From: Massilia sp. CFBP 13721
Lineage (GTDB): Bacteria > Pseudomonadota > Gammaproteobacteria > Burkholderiales > Burkholderiaceae_D
Direction of reading: 5' to 3'
Length of the DNA: 64,000 bases
Assembly: GCF_014842025.1 (NCBI RefSeq)
Contig: NZ_JACYUY010000003.1
Coordinates: 1-64,000, forward strand
Shown in pieces: positions 7,763 to 15,866 of this stretch. Made by a program: the position numbers and the translations under genes. The notes under the pieces were generated by a model, which made no database searches, was not told where the DNA came from, and was given only the letters and a program-made list of their open reading frames with translations. Every line of letters starts with the position of its first letter. Positions within the stretch are counted from its first letter, which is position 1.

Positions 7763-8593
7763 ATGAACCCACTCTCGCTCTCCGCTCCCCTGCTGCCTCC
7801 GGTCACGCCGCCGTTACAGGCCAACGCCATTGCCGCGATCGCGCCGGTCGCCTTTGCCGCCGCCCAGGCCGAGCTGCCGCTGCCGCAAGCGCAGCCGCTG
7901 GCCCCTCCGCAAGCCGCCGCCGGCGCCGAGCATGCGGATGGCCTGGCGATGCGGCCCGACCAGGTGTTCATGACGCGCCAGATGGTCTTCTCGCAGGCCG
8001 ATGGCCGCACGCTGGCCGGCAACTGGCGTGCGATGGTCGGCACCTATGGCGCGACCCTGGCCGAACGCGAATGGCGGACGCGCGCCGGCGCCCTGCCCCC
8101 ATTGCTGCTGCTCGCCGGCCAGGAGGGACGCGCGCCAGCTCGCCCGGTCGACGGCCAGTTGCCGGCCGATGCCTGGCGCTTCACGGTGCATGCGGGCAGC
8201 GCCCAGGCGCAGCATCTGCAGGTGGTGCGCAAGGGCGCCGATGGCGGTGGCGGGCGCCGGCGCCGTCCGCGGGCGGCGCTGCGGCTGGAACTGGCGCTGG
8301 CCGACGGCACCCACGTCGCACTGCAGGTCGAGCCGGCGCCGGGCGGCGTGGCGATCGAACTGGCGGTGCCGGATGCGTATGCCCTGGCGCGCCTGCGCGC
8401 GCTGCAGCCGGCGCTCGATGCGGCGGTGGCGCGTGCGGGCCTGGTCGTGGTGCGCTGGAGTTTCAAGGCGGGGATTGCGCCGGCGGGGTCGGCGCATGCG
8501 CTGCTGGCGGCGGAGGATGCGGCGCAGGTGTTGACCTTGCCGGTGTTTCAGGCGGTGGCGGAGCTGGCGTTGATGTTGCCGGCGCAGGGGTGA
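7763..8593 (+). CDS. Uncharacterised flagellar-locus protein, FliK C-domain-like
   Basis: This 276-residue soluble protein starts with a Pro/Ala-rich, low-complexity N-terminus (about residues 1-60). A folded middle follows (MVFSQADGRTLAGNWRAM), and a C-terminal alpha/beta region (LRLELALADGTHVALQVEP, then DAYALARLRALQPALDAAVARAGL) recalls the C-terminal domain of FliK hook-length proteins: a hydrophobic strand pair, then a helix that would weigh a ruler against FlhB. It begins 15 bp after the flagellin 2 terminator and converges on flhA. A genuine fliK is present at 23143, so this would be a second or divergent member. The assignment is tentative. Confidence 0.4.
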   Translation: MNPLSLSAPLLPPVTPPLQANAIAAIAPVAFAAAQAELPLPQAQPLAPPQAAAGAEHADGLAMRPDQVFMTRQMVFSQADGRTLAGNWRAMVGTYGATLAEREWRTRAGALPPLLLLAGQEGRAPARPVDGQLPADAWRFTVHAGSAQAQHLQVVRKGADGGGGRRRRPRAALRLELALADGTHVALQVEPAPGGVAIELAVPDAYALARLRALQPALDAAVARAGLVVVRWSFKAGIAPAGSAHALLAAEDAAQVLTLPVFQAVAELALMLPAQG

Positions 8594-8670
8594 AATTTTA
8601 TTTCATCGAAGTGGGTTTAGTGAAAGAATATTTCATCCGGGCGTGACGGTGATGGTAGGCACATGTAACC

Positions 8671-8838
8671 CCCGTGGAGTCGGGACTCCACCCTACGATC
8701 ATTGGTATTCGTAGAGGGTGTGAAAAAAACGTCAGGGCAAGGCGCCGAGTCGAAGAGTACGAGGGTACGGCGAGACGAGGCAACGCAGCCATGGCGATTT
8801 TTTCACATCCTCGTAGGGTGGACTCTCGAGTCCACGCG
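8671..8838. repeat. REP-like pair (8671-8699 minus, 8812-8838 plus)
   Basis: Two inverted copies of the window's REP-like palindrome (consensus CGTAGGGTGGGCTC-GAGCCCACGCGG) flank a different structured repeat. Here the stem reads GTGGACTC/GAGTCCAC, a paired change from the other copies. They lie between two convergent genes. Confidence 0.7.
8717..8810. repeat. ~94-bp structured intergenic repeat with inverted-repeat ends (copy 1)
   Basis: The ends GGGTGTGAAAAAA (8717-8729) and TTTTTTCACATCC (8798-8810) are inverted repeats. The core holds CAGGGCAAGGCG, then GTCGAAG, then GTAC-four bases-GTACGGCGAGACG, then GCAACGC-GCCATGG. The same core occurs at 34671-34765 in the opposite orientation. Confidence 0.6.
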
Positions 8839-8851
8839 TTACACCGCATGC

Positions 8852-10945
8852 TTACCCCACCGTCCCCACGATCGATACTTCCCGGTTCTCGGGAATCTCG
8901 TTATACGACAACACATTCAACCCAGGCGCGAACAGCTTGGCGTAACGCGCCAGCAGTGGCCGTACCTGTGGCAGCACCAGCAGCAGCGGCGGCGTGTGCT
9001 GCCCTTTCATCTGTTCGCGCGCAACCGGCATGTTGATCTGCAGTTGCGACAGCAGTTGCGGGTCGATCGGGTAGTTATCCAGCGCGACCTTGCCGCCGCC
9101 GCTCTGGCGCGCCTGGTTCAGGGAACCGAGCAGCATGTTCTCGAGTTCGGCCGACAAATTAAAGGCCGGCATGTCCTTCTTCTTGCCGAACATGGTCGAC
9201 ACGATCTGGCGGCGCAGCGCGCAACGCACTTCGGCCGCCAGCAGGATCGGATCCTTGGTGGTCTCGGAAGCATCGAGCAGCGTGGTGCCGATGACGACGA
9301 TGTCCTTGAGCGACACGCCTTCCGCCAATAACACGCGCAACACGCGCAGCAGCTGGGTATGGTTCAGCGCCTTCTCCAGCGCCCCCGCCAGCTTCGGCGA
9401 CAAGGCGGTCAGGCGCTCCATCAAGGCAGGCACGTCTTCGTGGCGGAACAGTTCGTGCAGGTGGTCGCGGATCACCTTCGAGCAGTGGGTCGCGATCACG
9501 CTCGGTACTTCGACCACCTGGTAGCCGAGACCCAACGCATGGCCCTTCTGGTCGGGCGTGATCCAGGTCACGGCCATGCCGAAGGCGGGTTCCAGGCCGG
9601 GGATGCCATCGAGTTCGCCATACACGTTCGGCGACGGGATCGCCATCAGGTGCTCGGGATGCACTTCGCCTTCGGCCACCACCACGCCCGACAGGCTGAC
9701 CGAATACTGCGACGGACGCAAGGCGAGGTCGTCGCGCACGCCGATCGCGGGCAGCAGCACGCCCATCGATTCGGACAGGCTCTGGCGGATGCCCTTGATG
9801 CGCCTGGTGAGCTGCTCGCCCTGCGCCTTGTCGACCATGTTCACCAGCTTGTAACCGACGGCGACCGAGATCGGCTGCACCACCGGCAGCTGTTCCCAGT
9901 CGAGTTCCGGCGCGCGGTCGTCGCGCAGCGCCGCTTCGATGGCGGCCACGCCACTCGTATCGGCCGGCTGCACGCGCGTGTGCAGGCGGTAGCCGGCATA
10001 GCCCAGCGCCGCCGCGAACACGGCGAAGGTGAAGAAGGGCATGCCCGGGATCAGGGCCAGGATGACCATCACGCCAGCAGCGGCGAACAGCGTCGGCGGC
10101 TGCGCCAGCAGCTGGCTGCCGACCTGCTTGTCGAGGTCCCCGGCTTCGCCGATGCGCGTGACCAGGATCGCGGCGGCGCTTGATAACAGCAGCGCCGGGA
10201 TCTGCGCGACCAGGCCGTCGCCGATGGTCAAGAGCGCATACACGCGGAAGGCGTCGCCCAGCGGCAGGTCGTACATCAGCGCGCCGATGGCGATACCGCC
10301 GATCAGGTTGATGATCAGGATCAGGATCGACGCGACGGCGTCGCCGCGCACGAACTTGGAGGCGCCGTCCATCGCGCCATAAAAGTCGGCTTCGGCGGCG
10401 ACGTCTTTCCTGCGCTGGGTCGCTTTTTCCTGGTTGATCAGGCCCGCGTTCAGGTCGGCGTCGATCGCCATCTGCTTGCCGGGCAGCGCATCCAGCGTAA
10501 AGCGCGCCGACACTTCCGAGATCCGCTCGGAACCCTTGGTGACGACGACGAAGTTGATGATCATCAGGATGATGAACACCACCAGGCCGACCACGAAATT
10601 ACCGCCGATGACGACGTTGCCGAAGGATTCGATGACGTTACCGGCCGCGTGCGTGCCCTCGTGGCCATGCAGCAGGACCACGCGCGTGGAGGCGACGTTC
10701 AAGGCCAGGCGCATCAGCGTGGTGCCGAGGATCACGGTTGGGAACACCGAGAAGTCGAGCGGACGCTTCGCACTCACCGCGACCAGGATCACGATCAGCG
10801 ACAGCACGATGTTGAAAGTGAACAGGACGTCGAGCAGGACCGGCGGCAGCGGCAGCATGATCATCCCGAGCAGCATCAGGATGAAGACCGGGGCGGCGTA
10901 CTTCTGGCGCCGCAGTTCGGCGACAAAGGCGTTCAACGAATTCAT
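8852..10945 (-). CDS. flhA: Flagellar export gate protein FlhA
   Basis: The 697-residue inner-membrane protein forms the nonameric export gate ring of the flagellar type III secretion system. The N-terminal half has about eight membrane segments with the family signature region (TKGSERISEVSARFTLDALPGKQMAIDADLNAG, shown here only as landmarks around residues 140-180). The C-terminal half is the cytoplasmic domain that docks chaperones (QPISVAVGYKLVNMVD, VPSVIATHCSKVIRDHLHELFRHEDV). Length and layout are those of canonical FlhA. It overlaps flhB by four bases (ATGA) and is the last gene of the fliM-flhA operon. No FlhF or FlhG gene follows, unlike primary polar flagellar loci. Confidence 0.97.
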   Translation of the reverse strand: MNSLNAFVAELRRQKYAAPVFILMLLGMIMLPLPPVLLDVLFTFNIVLSLIVILVAVSAKRPLDFSVFPTVILGTTLMRLALNVASTRVVLLHGHEGTHAAGNVIESFGNVVIGGNFVVGLVVFIILMIINFVVVTKGSERISEVSARFTLDALPGKQMAIDADLNAGLINQEKATQRRKDVAAEADFYGAMDGASKFVRGDAVASILILIINLIGGIAIGALMYDLPLGDAFRVYALLTIGDGLVAQIPALLLSSAAAILVTRIGEAGDLDKQVGSQLLAQPPTLFAAAGVMVILALIPGMPFFTFAVFAAALGYAGYRLHTRVQPADTSGVAAIEAALRDDRAPELDWEQLPVVQPISVAVGYKLVNMVDKAQGEQLTRRIKGIRQSLSESMGVLLPAIGVRDDLALRPSQYSVSLSGVVVAEGEVHPEHLMAIPSPNVYGELDGIPGLEPAFGMAVTWITPDQKGHALGLGYQVVEVPSVIATHCSKVIRDHLHELFRHEDVPALMERLTALSPKLAGALEKALNHTQLLRVLRVLLAEGVSLKDIVVIGTTLLDASETTKDPILLAAEVRCALRRQIVSTMFGKKKDMPAFNLSAELENMLLGSLNQARQSGGGKVALDNYPIDPQLLSQLQINMPVAREQMKGQHTPPLLLVLPQVRPLLARYAKLFAPGLNVLSYNEIPENREVSIVGTVG

Positions 10946-12075
10946 GAAGCGGAAACCTCGCTCAAATGGTGTGGCACGGCCACGTCAGTCGGGATCCGGG
11001 GCGGCGCCTGGCGCCGGCCGTCGCGGAAAGCATTCAATTGCAGCACATAGTTCAGCACCTGCGAGACGGCCTGGTAAAGCTGGGCCGGAATCTGCTGCTG
11101 CACCTGGCTGGTGTTGTAGATCGCGCGCGCCAGCGGCGGCAGCGTCACGGTCTCGATCTTGTGTTTGGCGGCGACGCTCTTGATGTACAAGGCCATCTCG
11201 TCGACGCCCTTGGCCACCACGAACGGCGCCTCGGCGCGGTCGGTGTCGTACTTCAGCGCCACCGCATAGTGCTCGGGGTTGACGATCACCACGTCCGCCG
11301 TCGGCACCGTCTTGTTCACGTTGCGCTGGGCCAGCTGGCGCTGCAGCTGGCGGATGCGCCCTTTCACTTCCGGCCGGCCTTCGCTGGTCTTGTGCTCGTC
11401 CTTCTGGTCCTGCTTGCTCATGCGCTGGTTTTTCGCGAACTGGAAAGCCTGGATCGGCACGTCGAGCACGGCGAAGATCACGAACACCGCCACCAGCGCG
11501 AACAGGGCGTCGAACATCATGGTCCCGCCGCGCACGATGGCGTCGCCCAGCGGCATGCGCTGCAGGTCGACATAGGCCGAGACGCTCGAGCGCGTCACGT
11601 GGGTCAGCACGAAGCCCAGCACGGTCGCCTTGGCCACCGAAGTCGCAAAGCCGATCAGGTGCTTCTGGCTGACCAGGTTGCCCAGGTTTTTCATCGGGCT
11701 CAAACGCTCCGCCTTGGGCACCATGTTTTTACCGGACATGATCCAGCCGCCCGGCACCAGGCCGCCGATGACGATCGCCAGCGGCACCACCGCGAGCGGC
11801 AGCACCATCTTCACGAACAGCATGGCGGCGGCCATGAAGACCACCGACATCGCATTCTCGATGGCCCCGGTTTCGCCGAGCGGCACGTAGACCAGCCGGA
11901 ACAGCGAGCGGAACGACTCCAGGTAATCCGGCAGCATCATCGAAAACACCTTCAGGCTGACCAGGATGCCGATCGCGGTCGACAAGTCCTTGGAGCGGAC
12001 GACCTGCCCTTCCTCGCGCGCCTTTTTCAGCTTCTGGGCTGAAGCCTTTTCGGTCTTGTCGCCGTTGTCAGCCAC
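10942..12075 (-). CDS. flhB: Flagellar export switch protein FlhB
   Basis: The 377-residue protein of the export apparatus switches substrate specificity from rod/hook to filament proteins. It has four membrane segments in residues ~30-210 and a C-terminal cytoplasmic domain. The autocleavage motif reads NPEH (VVIVNPEHYAVALKYD, about residue 265) instead of the common NPTH. The Asn-Pro needed for cleavage and the His are kept. The N-terminus DKTEKASAQKLKKAREEGQV is typical. It overlaps fliR by eight bases. Confidence 0.96.
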   Translation of the reverse strand: MADNGDKTEKASAQKLKKAREEGQVVRSKDLSTAIGILVSLKVFSMMLPDYLESFRSLFRLVYVPLGETGAIENAMSVVFMAAAMLFVKMVLPLAVVPLAIVIGGLVPGGWIMSGKNMVPKAERLSPMKNLGNLVSQKHLIGFATSVAKATVLGFVLTHVTRSSVSAYVDLQRMPLGDAIVRGGTMMFDALFALVAVFVIFAVLDVPIQAFQFAKNQRMSKQDQKDEHKTSEGRPEVKGRIRQLQRQLAQRNVNKTVPTADVVIVNPEHYAVALKYDTDRAEAPFVVAKGVDEMALYIKSVAAKHKIETVTLPPLARAIYNTSQVQQQIPAQLYQAVSQVLNYVLQLNAFRDGRRQAPPRIPTDVAVPHHLSEVSAS

Positions 12076-12844
12076 GGGCTGCCCTCATCTGTTGCTGCAG
12101 CATTTCGAGTACCGCGTTCGTAATCTGGATGTAGTGTTCCGGGATGAAGCGCACCAGCTGCACCAGCATCATCAAACCGAACAGGGTCACCAGCGAAAAG
12201 CCCAGCGAAAACAGGTTCAGCGAGGGCGCCACGCGGTTCAGGAAGCCGAAGCCGATCTGCACCACCATCGTCGAGAACACGATCGGCAGCGCCAGCAGCA
12301 TGGCTGCGGCGAACACCCAGCCCAGGTTCAGCGCCACCGCCTGCAGCGTCATCGCCGACAAGCCCTGCCCCACCGGCCAGGCATGAAAACTCTGGCCCAG
12401 GATGGTGGCCAGCAGCAGGTGGCCGTCGATGGCGAAGAAGACAAAAATCGCCACCAGCGACATCAGGCTCGAGATCACGTCGGACTGCTGGCCGTTGACC
12501 GGGTCGTTCATCTGCGCCATCGAAAAGCCGATCTGGCTGGACGCCAGGAAGCCCAGCATCGAGATGGCCGAGGTGGCGAACTGCAGCGCGAAGCCCAGCA
12601 CGCCGCCGATCACCGCCTGCTCGAACATGGCGACCACGCCGGCGAGCGAAAACGGGTCGGGCATCGCCATGTTCTTCGTCAGCGGCAGCATTAAAAAGGC
12701 GAGCACCAGCGACAGCAGCGCGCGCACCGGGATCGGCACCATGCCGTCGCCGATGGCCGGCGCCGAGGACAGCAGCGCCATGATGCGGCAGAACGGCCAC
12801 CACAGCGCGCCGATCAGCGGCAGCAGATAGCTGACGAAGTCCAT
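12068..12844 (-). CDS. fliR: Flagellar export apparatus protein FliR
   Basis: The 258-residue polytopic membrane protein is part of the FliPQR export gate core. It has about six hydrophobic segments, with family landmarks in the Phe/Gly-rich middle (GFLASSQIGFSMAQMNDP) and the C-terminal NRVAPSLNLFSLGFSLVTLFGL. Its ATG abuts the stop of fliQ with no gap, and its end overlaps flhB, so translation of the three is likely coupled. fliR is separate from flhB here, not fused. Confidence 0.95.
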   Translation of the reverse strand: MDFVSYLLPLIGALWWPFCRIMALLSSAPAIGDGMVPIPVRALLSLVLAFLMLPLTKNMAMPDPFSLAGVVAMFEQAVIGGVLGFALQFATSAISMLGFLASSQIGFSMAQMNDPVNGQQSDVISSLMSLVAIFVFFAIDGHLLLATILGQSFHAWPVGQGLSAMTLQAVALNLGWVFAAAMLLALPIVFSTMVVQIGFGFLNRVAPSLNLFSLGFSLVTLFGLMMLVQLVRFIPEHYIQITNAVLEMLQQQMRAARG

Positions 12845-13114
12845 CTAGCCTGCAATGGTGGCGGCGCGCTGGAACACCGACACGCAATAATCCATCAGGT
12901 AGCCGGTCATCCAGTGGCCGGCCAGGATCAGCACCGCCAGCGTCACCAGGAGGCGCGGCAGGAAGCTCAGGGTTTGTTCGTTGATCTGGGTGGCTGCCTG
13001 CACCAGCGCCACCACCAGGCCGATCAACAGGCCCGGCACCACCAGCACCAGCACCAGCAGCATCACCACGCGCAGCGCTTCGGCGACCAGGTCGACCGCA
13101 ATGTCGGGACTCAT
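12845..13114 (-). CDS. fliQ: Flagellar export apparatus protein FliQ
   Basis: The 89-residue protein has two membrane helices (about residues 15-40 and 50-75) and the family segment VVALVQAATQINEQTLSFLPRL. Four copies build the export gate together with FliP and FliR. It is the expected size and sits in the usual P-Q-R order. Confidence 0.95.
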   Translation of the reverse strand: MSPDIAVDLVAEALRVVMLLVLVLVVPGLLIGLVVALVQAATQINEQTLSFLPRLLVTLAVLILAGHWMTGYLMDYCVSVFQRAATIAG

Positions 13115-13126
13115 TCAGGAACTCCG

Positions 13127-13891
13127 TTAGTAGCCGTGGATACTGCCCACAAGCGTGTTGACGGTCAGCGTCCAGCCATCCACCAGCACGAACAGCAGCA
13201 GCTTGAAGGGCAGCGAAATGACCAGCGGCGAGAGCATCATCATGCCCATCGCCATCAGCACCGAGGACACCACCAGGTCGATGATCAGGAAGGGAATGAA
13301 CAGCATGGCGCCGATCTGGAATGCGGTCTTCAGTTCCGACAGGACGAATGCGGCCAGCTTGACGGTGAAGGCGCGGTCCTGCGGCTTCAGGTTCGGCGCT
13401 TCGCCAGCCAGGTGCGCAACCTGCGCCAGCGCGCTCTTGCTGGTTTGCGCCAGCATGAAGCGCGACAGCGGCACTTCGGCTGTCCGTAAAGCCTGCTCGA
13501 GGCCAATCTTGTTCTGGTCGTACGGGAGAAAGGCTTCGTTCCAGACCTGCACCCCGATCGGGCGCATCACCAGCAAGGTCAGGATCAGCGCGATGCCGGT
13601 GACGACGCGGCTTGGTAAACCCTGCTGCAGGCCGAGGGCCTGGCGCAGCAGGGAGAGCACGATCACGAAGCGCGTGAAGCTGGTGGTCATCATGACCAGC
13701 ACGGGCAGCAGCCCGAGCAGCGTCATCAGGACCAGGATCTGCGACTTGACGCTCATCCCGGTATTCGCGCCGGGTATGACCCCGGCCATCAGGTCCTGGG
13801 CGCTGGCCGGTGTGCAGATAACGAGAGCGGCGCCCGCCAGCAATACAGCTGGAGCACCGCGACGCAGTGCGCCGCTCTTCAATACACTCAT
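13127..13891 (-). CDS. fliP: Flagellar export apparatus protein FliP
   Basis: The 254-residue core protein of the export gate has a cleavable signal peptide (about residues 1-31, ending ASA-Q), which is known for FliP. Conserved segments follow: SFTRFVIVLSLLRQALG and SELKTAFQIGAMLFIPFLIIDLVV. No fliO gene lies between fliN and fliP. The two overlap by four bases, so the usual FliO helper is missing from this operon, as in lateral flagellar systems. Confidence 0.97.
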   Translation of the reverse strand: MSVLKSGALRRGAPAVLLAGAALVICTPASAQDLMAGVIPGANTGMSVKSQILVLMTLLGLLPVLVMMTTSFTRFVIVLSLLRQALGLQQGLPSRVVTGIALILTLLVMRPIGVQVWNEAFLPYDQNKIGLEQALRTAEVPLSRFMLAQTSKSALAQVAHLAGEAPNLKPQDRAFTVKLAAFVLSELKTAFQIGAMLFIPFLIIDLVVSSVLMAMGMMMLSPLVISLPFKLLLFVLVDGWTLTVNTLVGSIHGY

Positions 13892-14238
13892 GCCGTGATG
13901 ACGTCCAGGTTCAGGCCGTCGAGATCGATCACTTTCAGGCCGTACTGCTCGCCCGCGACCACCACTTCGGCGCGCCCGATCGGGGCGCCGTTGACCTTGA
14001 TGACCAGCGGCTCGCCGGCCACCGCGTCCAGCGGCAGCACGCTCGCCGGGCCCAGGTCCATCAGGTCCTGCAGCGAGATGCGGGCCGAGCCCACTTCCAG
14101 CGTCAGGGTCACCGGGATACGGCGCATCATCTGCGGCAGGCGTGGCTTATTTGCAAAACCTTGGGGAGGAGCGCCCACTTCCACGTTGTCGTCGATGAGA
14201 AGGTCGTCGGCCAGTTGATCGTTGAGGTTCATGTCCAT
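13888..14238 (-). CDS. fliN: Flagellar motor switch protein FliN
   Basis: The 116-residue C-ring protein has a variable acidic N-terminus (residues 1-35) and a single SpoA domain (about 40-114: RRIPVTLTLEVGSARISLQDLMDLGPASVLPLD, ending GLKVIDLDGLNLDVI). FliN forms the base of the switch complex with FliM and helps sort export substrates via FliH. Its ATG directly abuts the fliM stop codon. Confidence 0.95.
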   Translation of the reverse strand: MDMNLNDQLADDLLIDDNVEVGAPPQGFANKPRLPQMMRRIPVTLTLEVGSARISLQDLMDLGPASVLPLDAVAGEPLVIKVNGAPIGRAEVVVAGEQYGLKVIDLDGLNLDVITA

Positions 14239-15111
14239 TTATTCAGCGTCTTCAAAAGAGGTTAAACACAGCTTGCCTTTGTGCTCGGCGACCGCCGCCG
14301 TAAACAGGCGGGCGTCGTCGAGCAGGACGTCGGCGCGGCCGACGGAAACCGGGATCACGTCGCCCACCTTCAGTCCGAACAAGGCTTCGAGCGTGATTTC
14401 GTGCGTCACCAGGCGGCCGTCGAGCTTGACCTTCAGGCTGGTGCCGATCGATTCGCCGGGACGCGCCGCACGCTGTGGACGTTCCGGCTGCAGCGCCTGC
14501 AGGATCAGCCCCATCATGCGGGCGTCCGGCGCCATGTAACAACGCGCCGTGCCGCCACCCTGCGGCTCGCGCAGCGTAATGGCCAGCACCCAGGCGTTCC
14601 TGGCAGGCGCCGCGGCCGGCATCACGGCCGTGGCGGCGGACGCCGCGGCACGGCGCTCGACTTCCACGCCGGCGGCGCTGGCGGCGACGCGCACGCGCAT
14701 CGCCAGTACTTCGAACAACTGCTGCGTCAGCGTGAGCGCAAGGCGCTCCTCGGTGGCCGTCACGCGCTCCCCTGCCGGATCGCGCAGCGGCCTGGCGGGA
14801 CCCTTGCCGCCGTAGCGCGCCTCGAGCAGGCCCACCAGCAGGGCGCGTTCGAAGGCGACGGCGGCGACGCCATGCGCGCCGCCCATGCCGAGCCAGCGCA
14901 AGGCACTGCTGTCGGGCGCCCGCTCGAACGCGACTTGCGCCAGTTCGAAGCTGCTCCAGTAACGGCGCCAGCCCGGTGCGGACAACATGGCTGTCATGTC
15001 CTCGGCAAAGGCAGCCGCAAAGGTCGGCAATAAATGCACGGGCCGGCCCAACAGGGTCGGATCGAGCACTTGATGCGGACGCTCTTGAACAGTTGAATTG
15101 TTAAGTGGCAT
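14239..15111 (-). CDS. fliM: Divergent motor switch protein FliM (lateral type)
   Basis: The 290-residue C-ring protein has a C-terminal SpoA domain (about 205-285: GTSLKVKLDGRLVTHEITLEALFGLKVGDVIPV, shown as a landmark region) and a degenerate FliM middle domain. It is shorter than typical FliM (~330). The N-terminus, MPLNNSTVQERPHQVLDP, lacks the LSQ-E-IDALL-like helix that binds phosphorylated CheY in primary flagella. Position before fliN and length support a lateral-type FliM. Switching by CheY is therefore doubtful, in line with the lack of che genes in the window. Confidence 0.85.
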   Translation of the reverse strand: MPLNNSTVQERPHQVLDPTLLGRPVHLLPTFAAAFAEDMTAMLSAPGWRRYWSSFELAQVAFERAPDSSALRWLGMGGAHGVAAVAFERALLVGLLEARYGGKGPARPLRDPAGERVTATEERLALTLTQQLFEVLAMRVRVAASAAGVEVERRAAASAATAVMPAAAPARNAWVLAITLREPQGGGTARCYMAPDARMMGLILQALQPERPQRAARPGESIGTSLKVKLDGRLVTHEITLEALFGLKVGDVIPVSVGRADVLLDDARLFTAAVAEHKGKLCLTSFEDAE

Positions 15112-15194
15112 AAATGCGCGGCATATATACGGATTTGATGAGGCGAATTGATGAGATTGAAACGCATGTTTCTATTTCATTCTCGAAGGCAACA

Positions 15195-15223
15195 ATTATA
15201 CCCCCTTAGGTGTTTCGGCTCAC
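15195..15223 (-). promoter_or_regulatory. Candidate sigma70 promoter for fliM-N-P-Q-R-flhB-flhA
   Basis: On the minus strand TATAAT lies at 15195-15200, with a weak -35 (GTGAGC) 17 bases upstream at 15218-15223. It is about 85 bases before the fliM start codon. The perfect -10 supports it; the -35 does not. Confidence 0.4.
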
Positions 15224-15236
15224 TCCATATTCCGCT

Positions 15237-15265
15237 TTGAATTCCCCGTTGCCCTACGGTAAGAT
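15237..15265 (+). promoter_or_regulatory. Candidate sigma70 promoter for the fliE operon
   Basis: TTGAAT (15237-15242), a 17-base spacer and TAAGAT (15260-15265) point toward fliE, 228 bases downstream. The 19 bases covering the spacer end and -10 (15247-15265) recur exactly at 29300-29318, upstream of the flgB operon. The 15112-15492 gap is the divergent control region of the two big fli operons and contains no regulator gene. Confidence 0.4.
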
Positions 15266-15492
15266 CGTATCTTCATTTGCGCCGCTCCCCAAGTAACCAA
15301 GCCCTTCCACGAGGGAAAAGCGTGAAATCTGCCGGATGTTGAATCGCCATTCGATGCAGGTTTTACATGCGCAGGATTTAACATTTGCCGTGAAGAAGAT
15401 TAATTTTGATCGTCAAATGTCGCAAAAAAACTACTCAGCCTGTTACCCATAGGCCACATCGAAGCCCACATCGAACGCATAGGATTTAACAA

Positions 15493-15828
15493 ATGGGAAT
15501 TGAATTAGCCGGCCAGATCAAAGCCGACCTTGCTGCACTGACAAACGAAGCGCAGCGCCTGGCGATTGCACCATCTGTCGAACTGGCAACGCCTGCAACG
15601 CATACCGACTTCTCTTTCGCCCAAACAATGAAGAATGCGATTCAGGGTGTCGATGCCCAGGACCAGGCCGCCGCCGTGAAGATGGCCGACGTCGACAGCG
15701 GCAAAAGCGACGACCTGGTCGGCGCGATGCTCGCCAGCCAGGAAGCCAGCCTGTCCTTTTCGATGCTGATGCAGGTACGTAACAAGGTGATGGGCGCAAT
15801 GGATGAACTGATCAAGCTGCCGGTTTGA
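15493..15828 (+). CDS. fliE: Flagellar MS-ring/rod junction protein FliE
   Basis: The 111-residue protein connects the MS ring to the proximal rod. The C-terminal half shows the family pattern (FSFAQTMKNAIQGVDAQDQAA, SLSFSMLMQVRNKVMGAMDELIKLPV). AGGA sits eight bases before the ATG. It is the first gene of a long plus-strand transcription unit running to about 28991. Confidence 0.95.
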   Translation: MGIELAGQIKADLAALTNEAQRLAIAPSVELATPATHTDFSFAQTMKNAIQGVDAQDQAAAVKMADVDSGKSDDLVGAMLASQEASLSFSMLMQVRNKVMGAMDELIKLPV

Positions 15829-15866
15829 TTCGACCATTCCTGTAACGCTCAACGGAAAATCCCAAC

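Noticed and set aside
15421-15492. Short direct repeats before fliE (CACATCGAA twice, AGGATTTAACA twice)
   Set aside because: Too short to claim an operator; the second AGGA serves as the fliE ribosome site.
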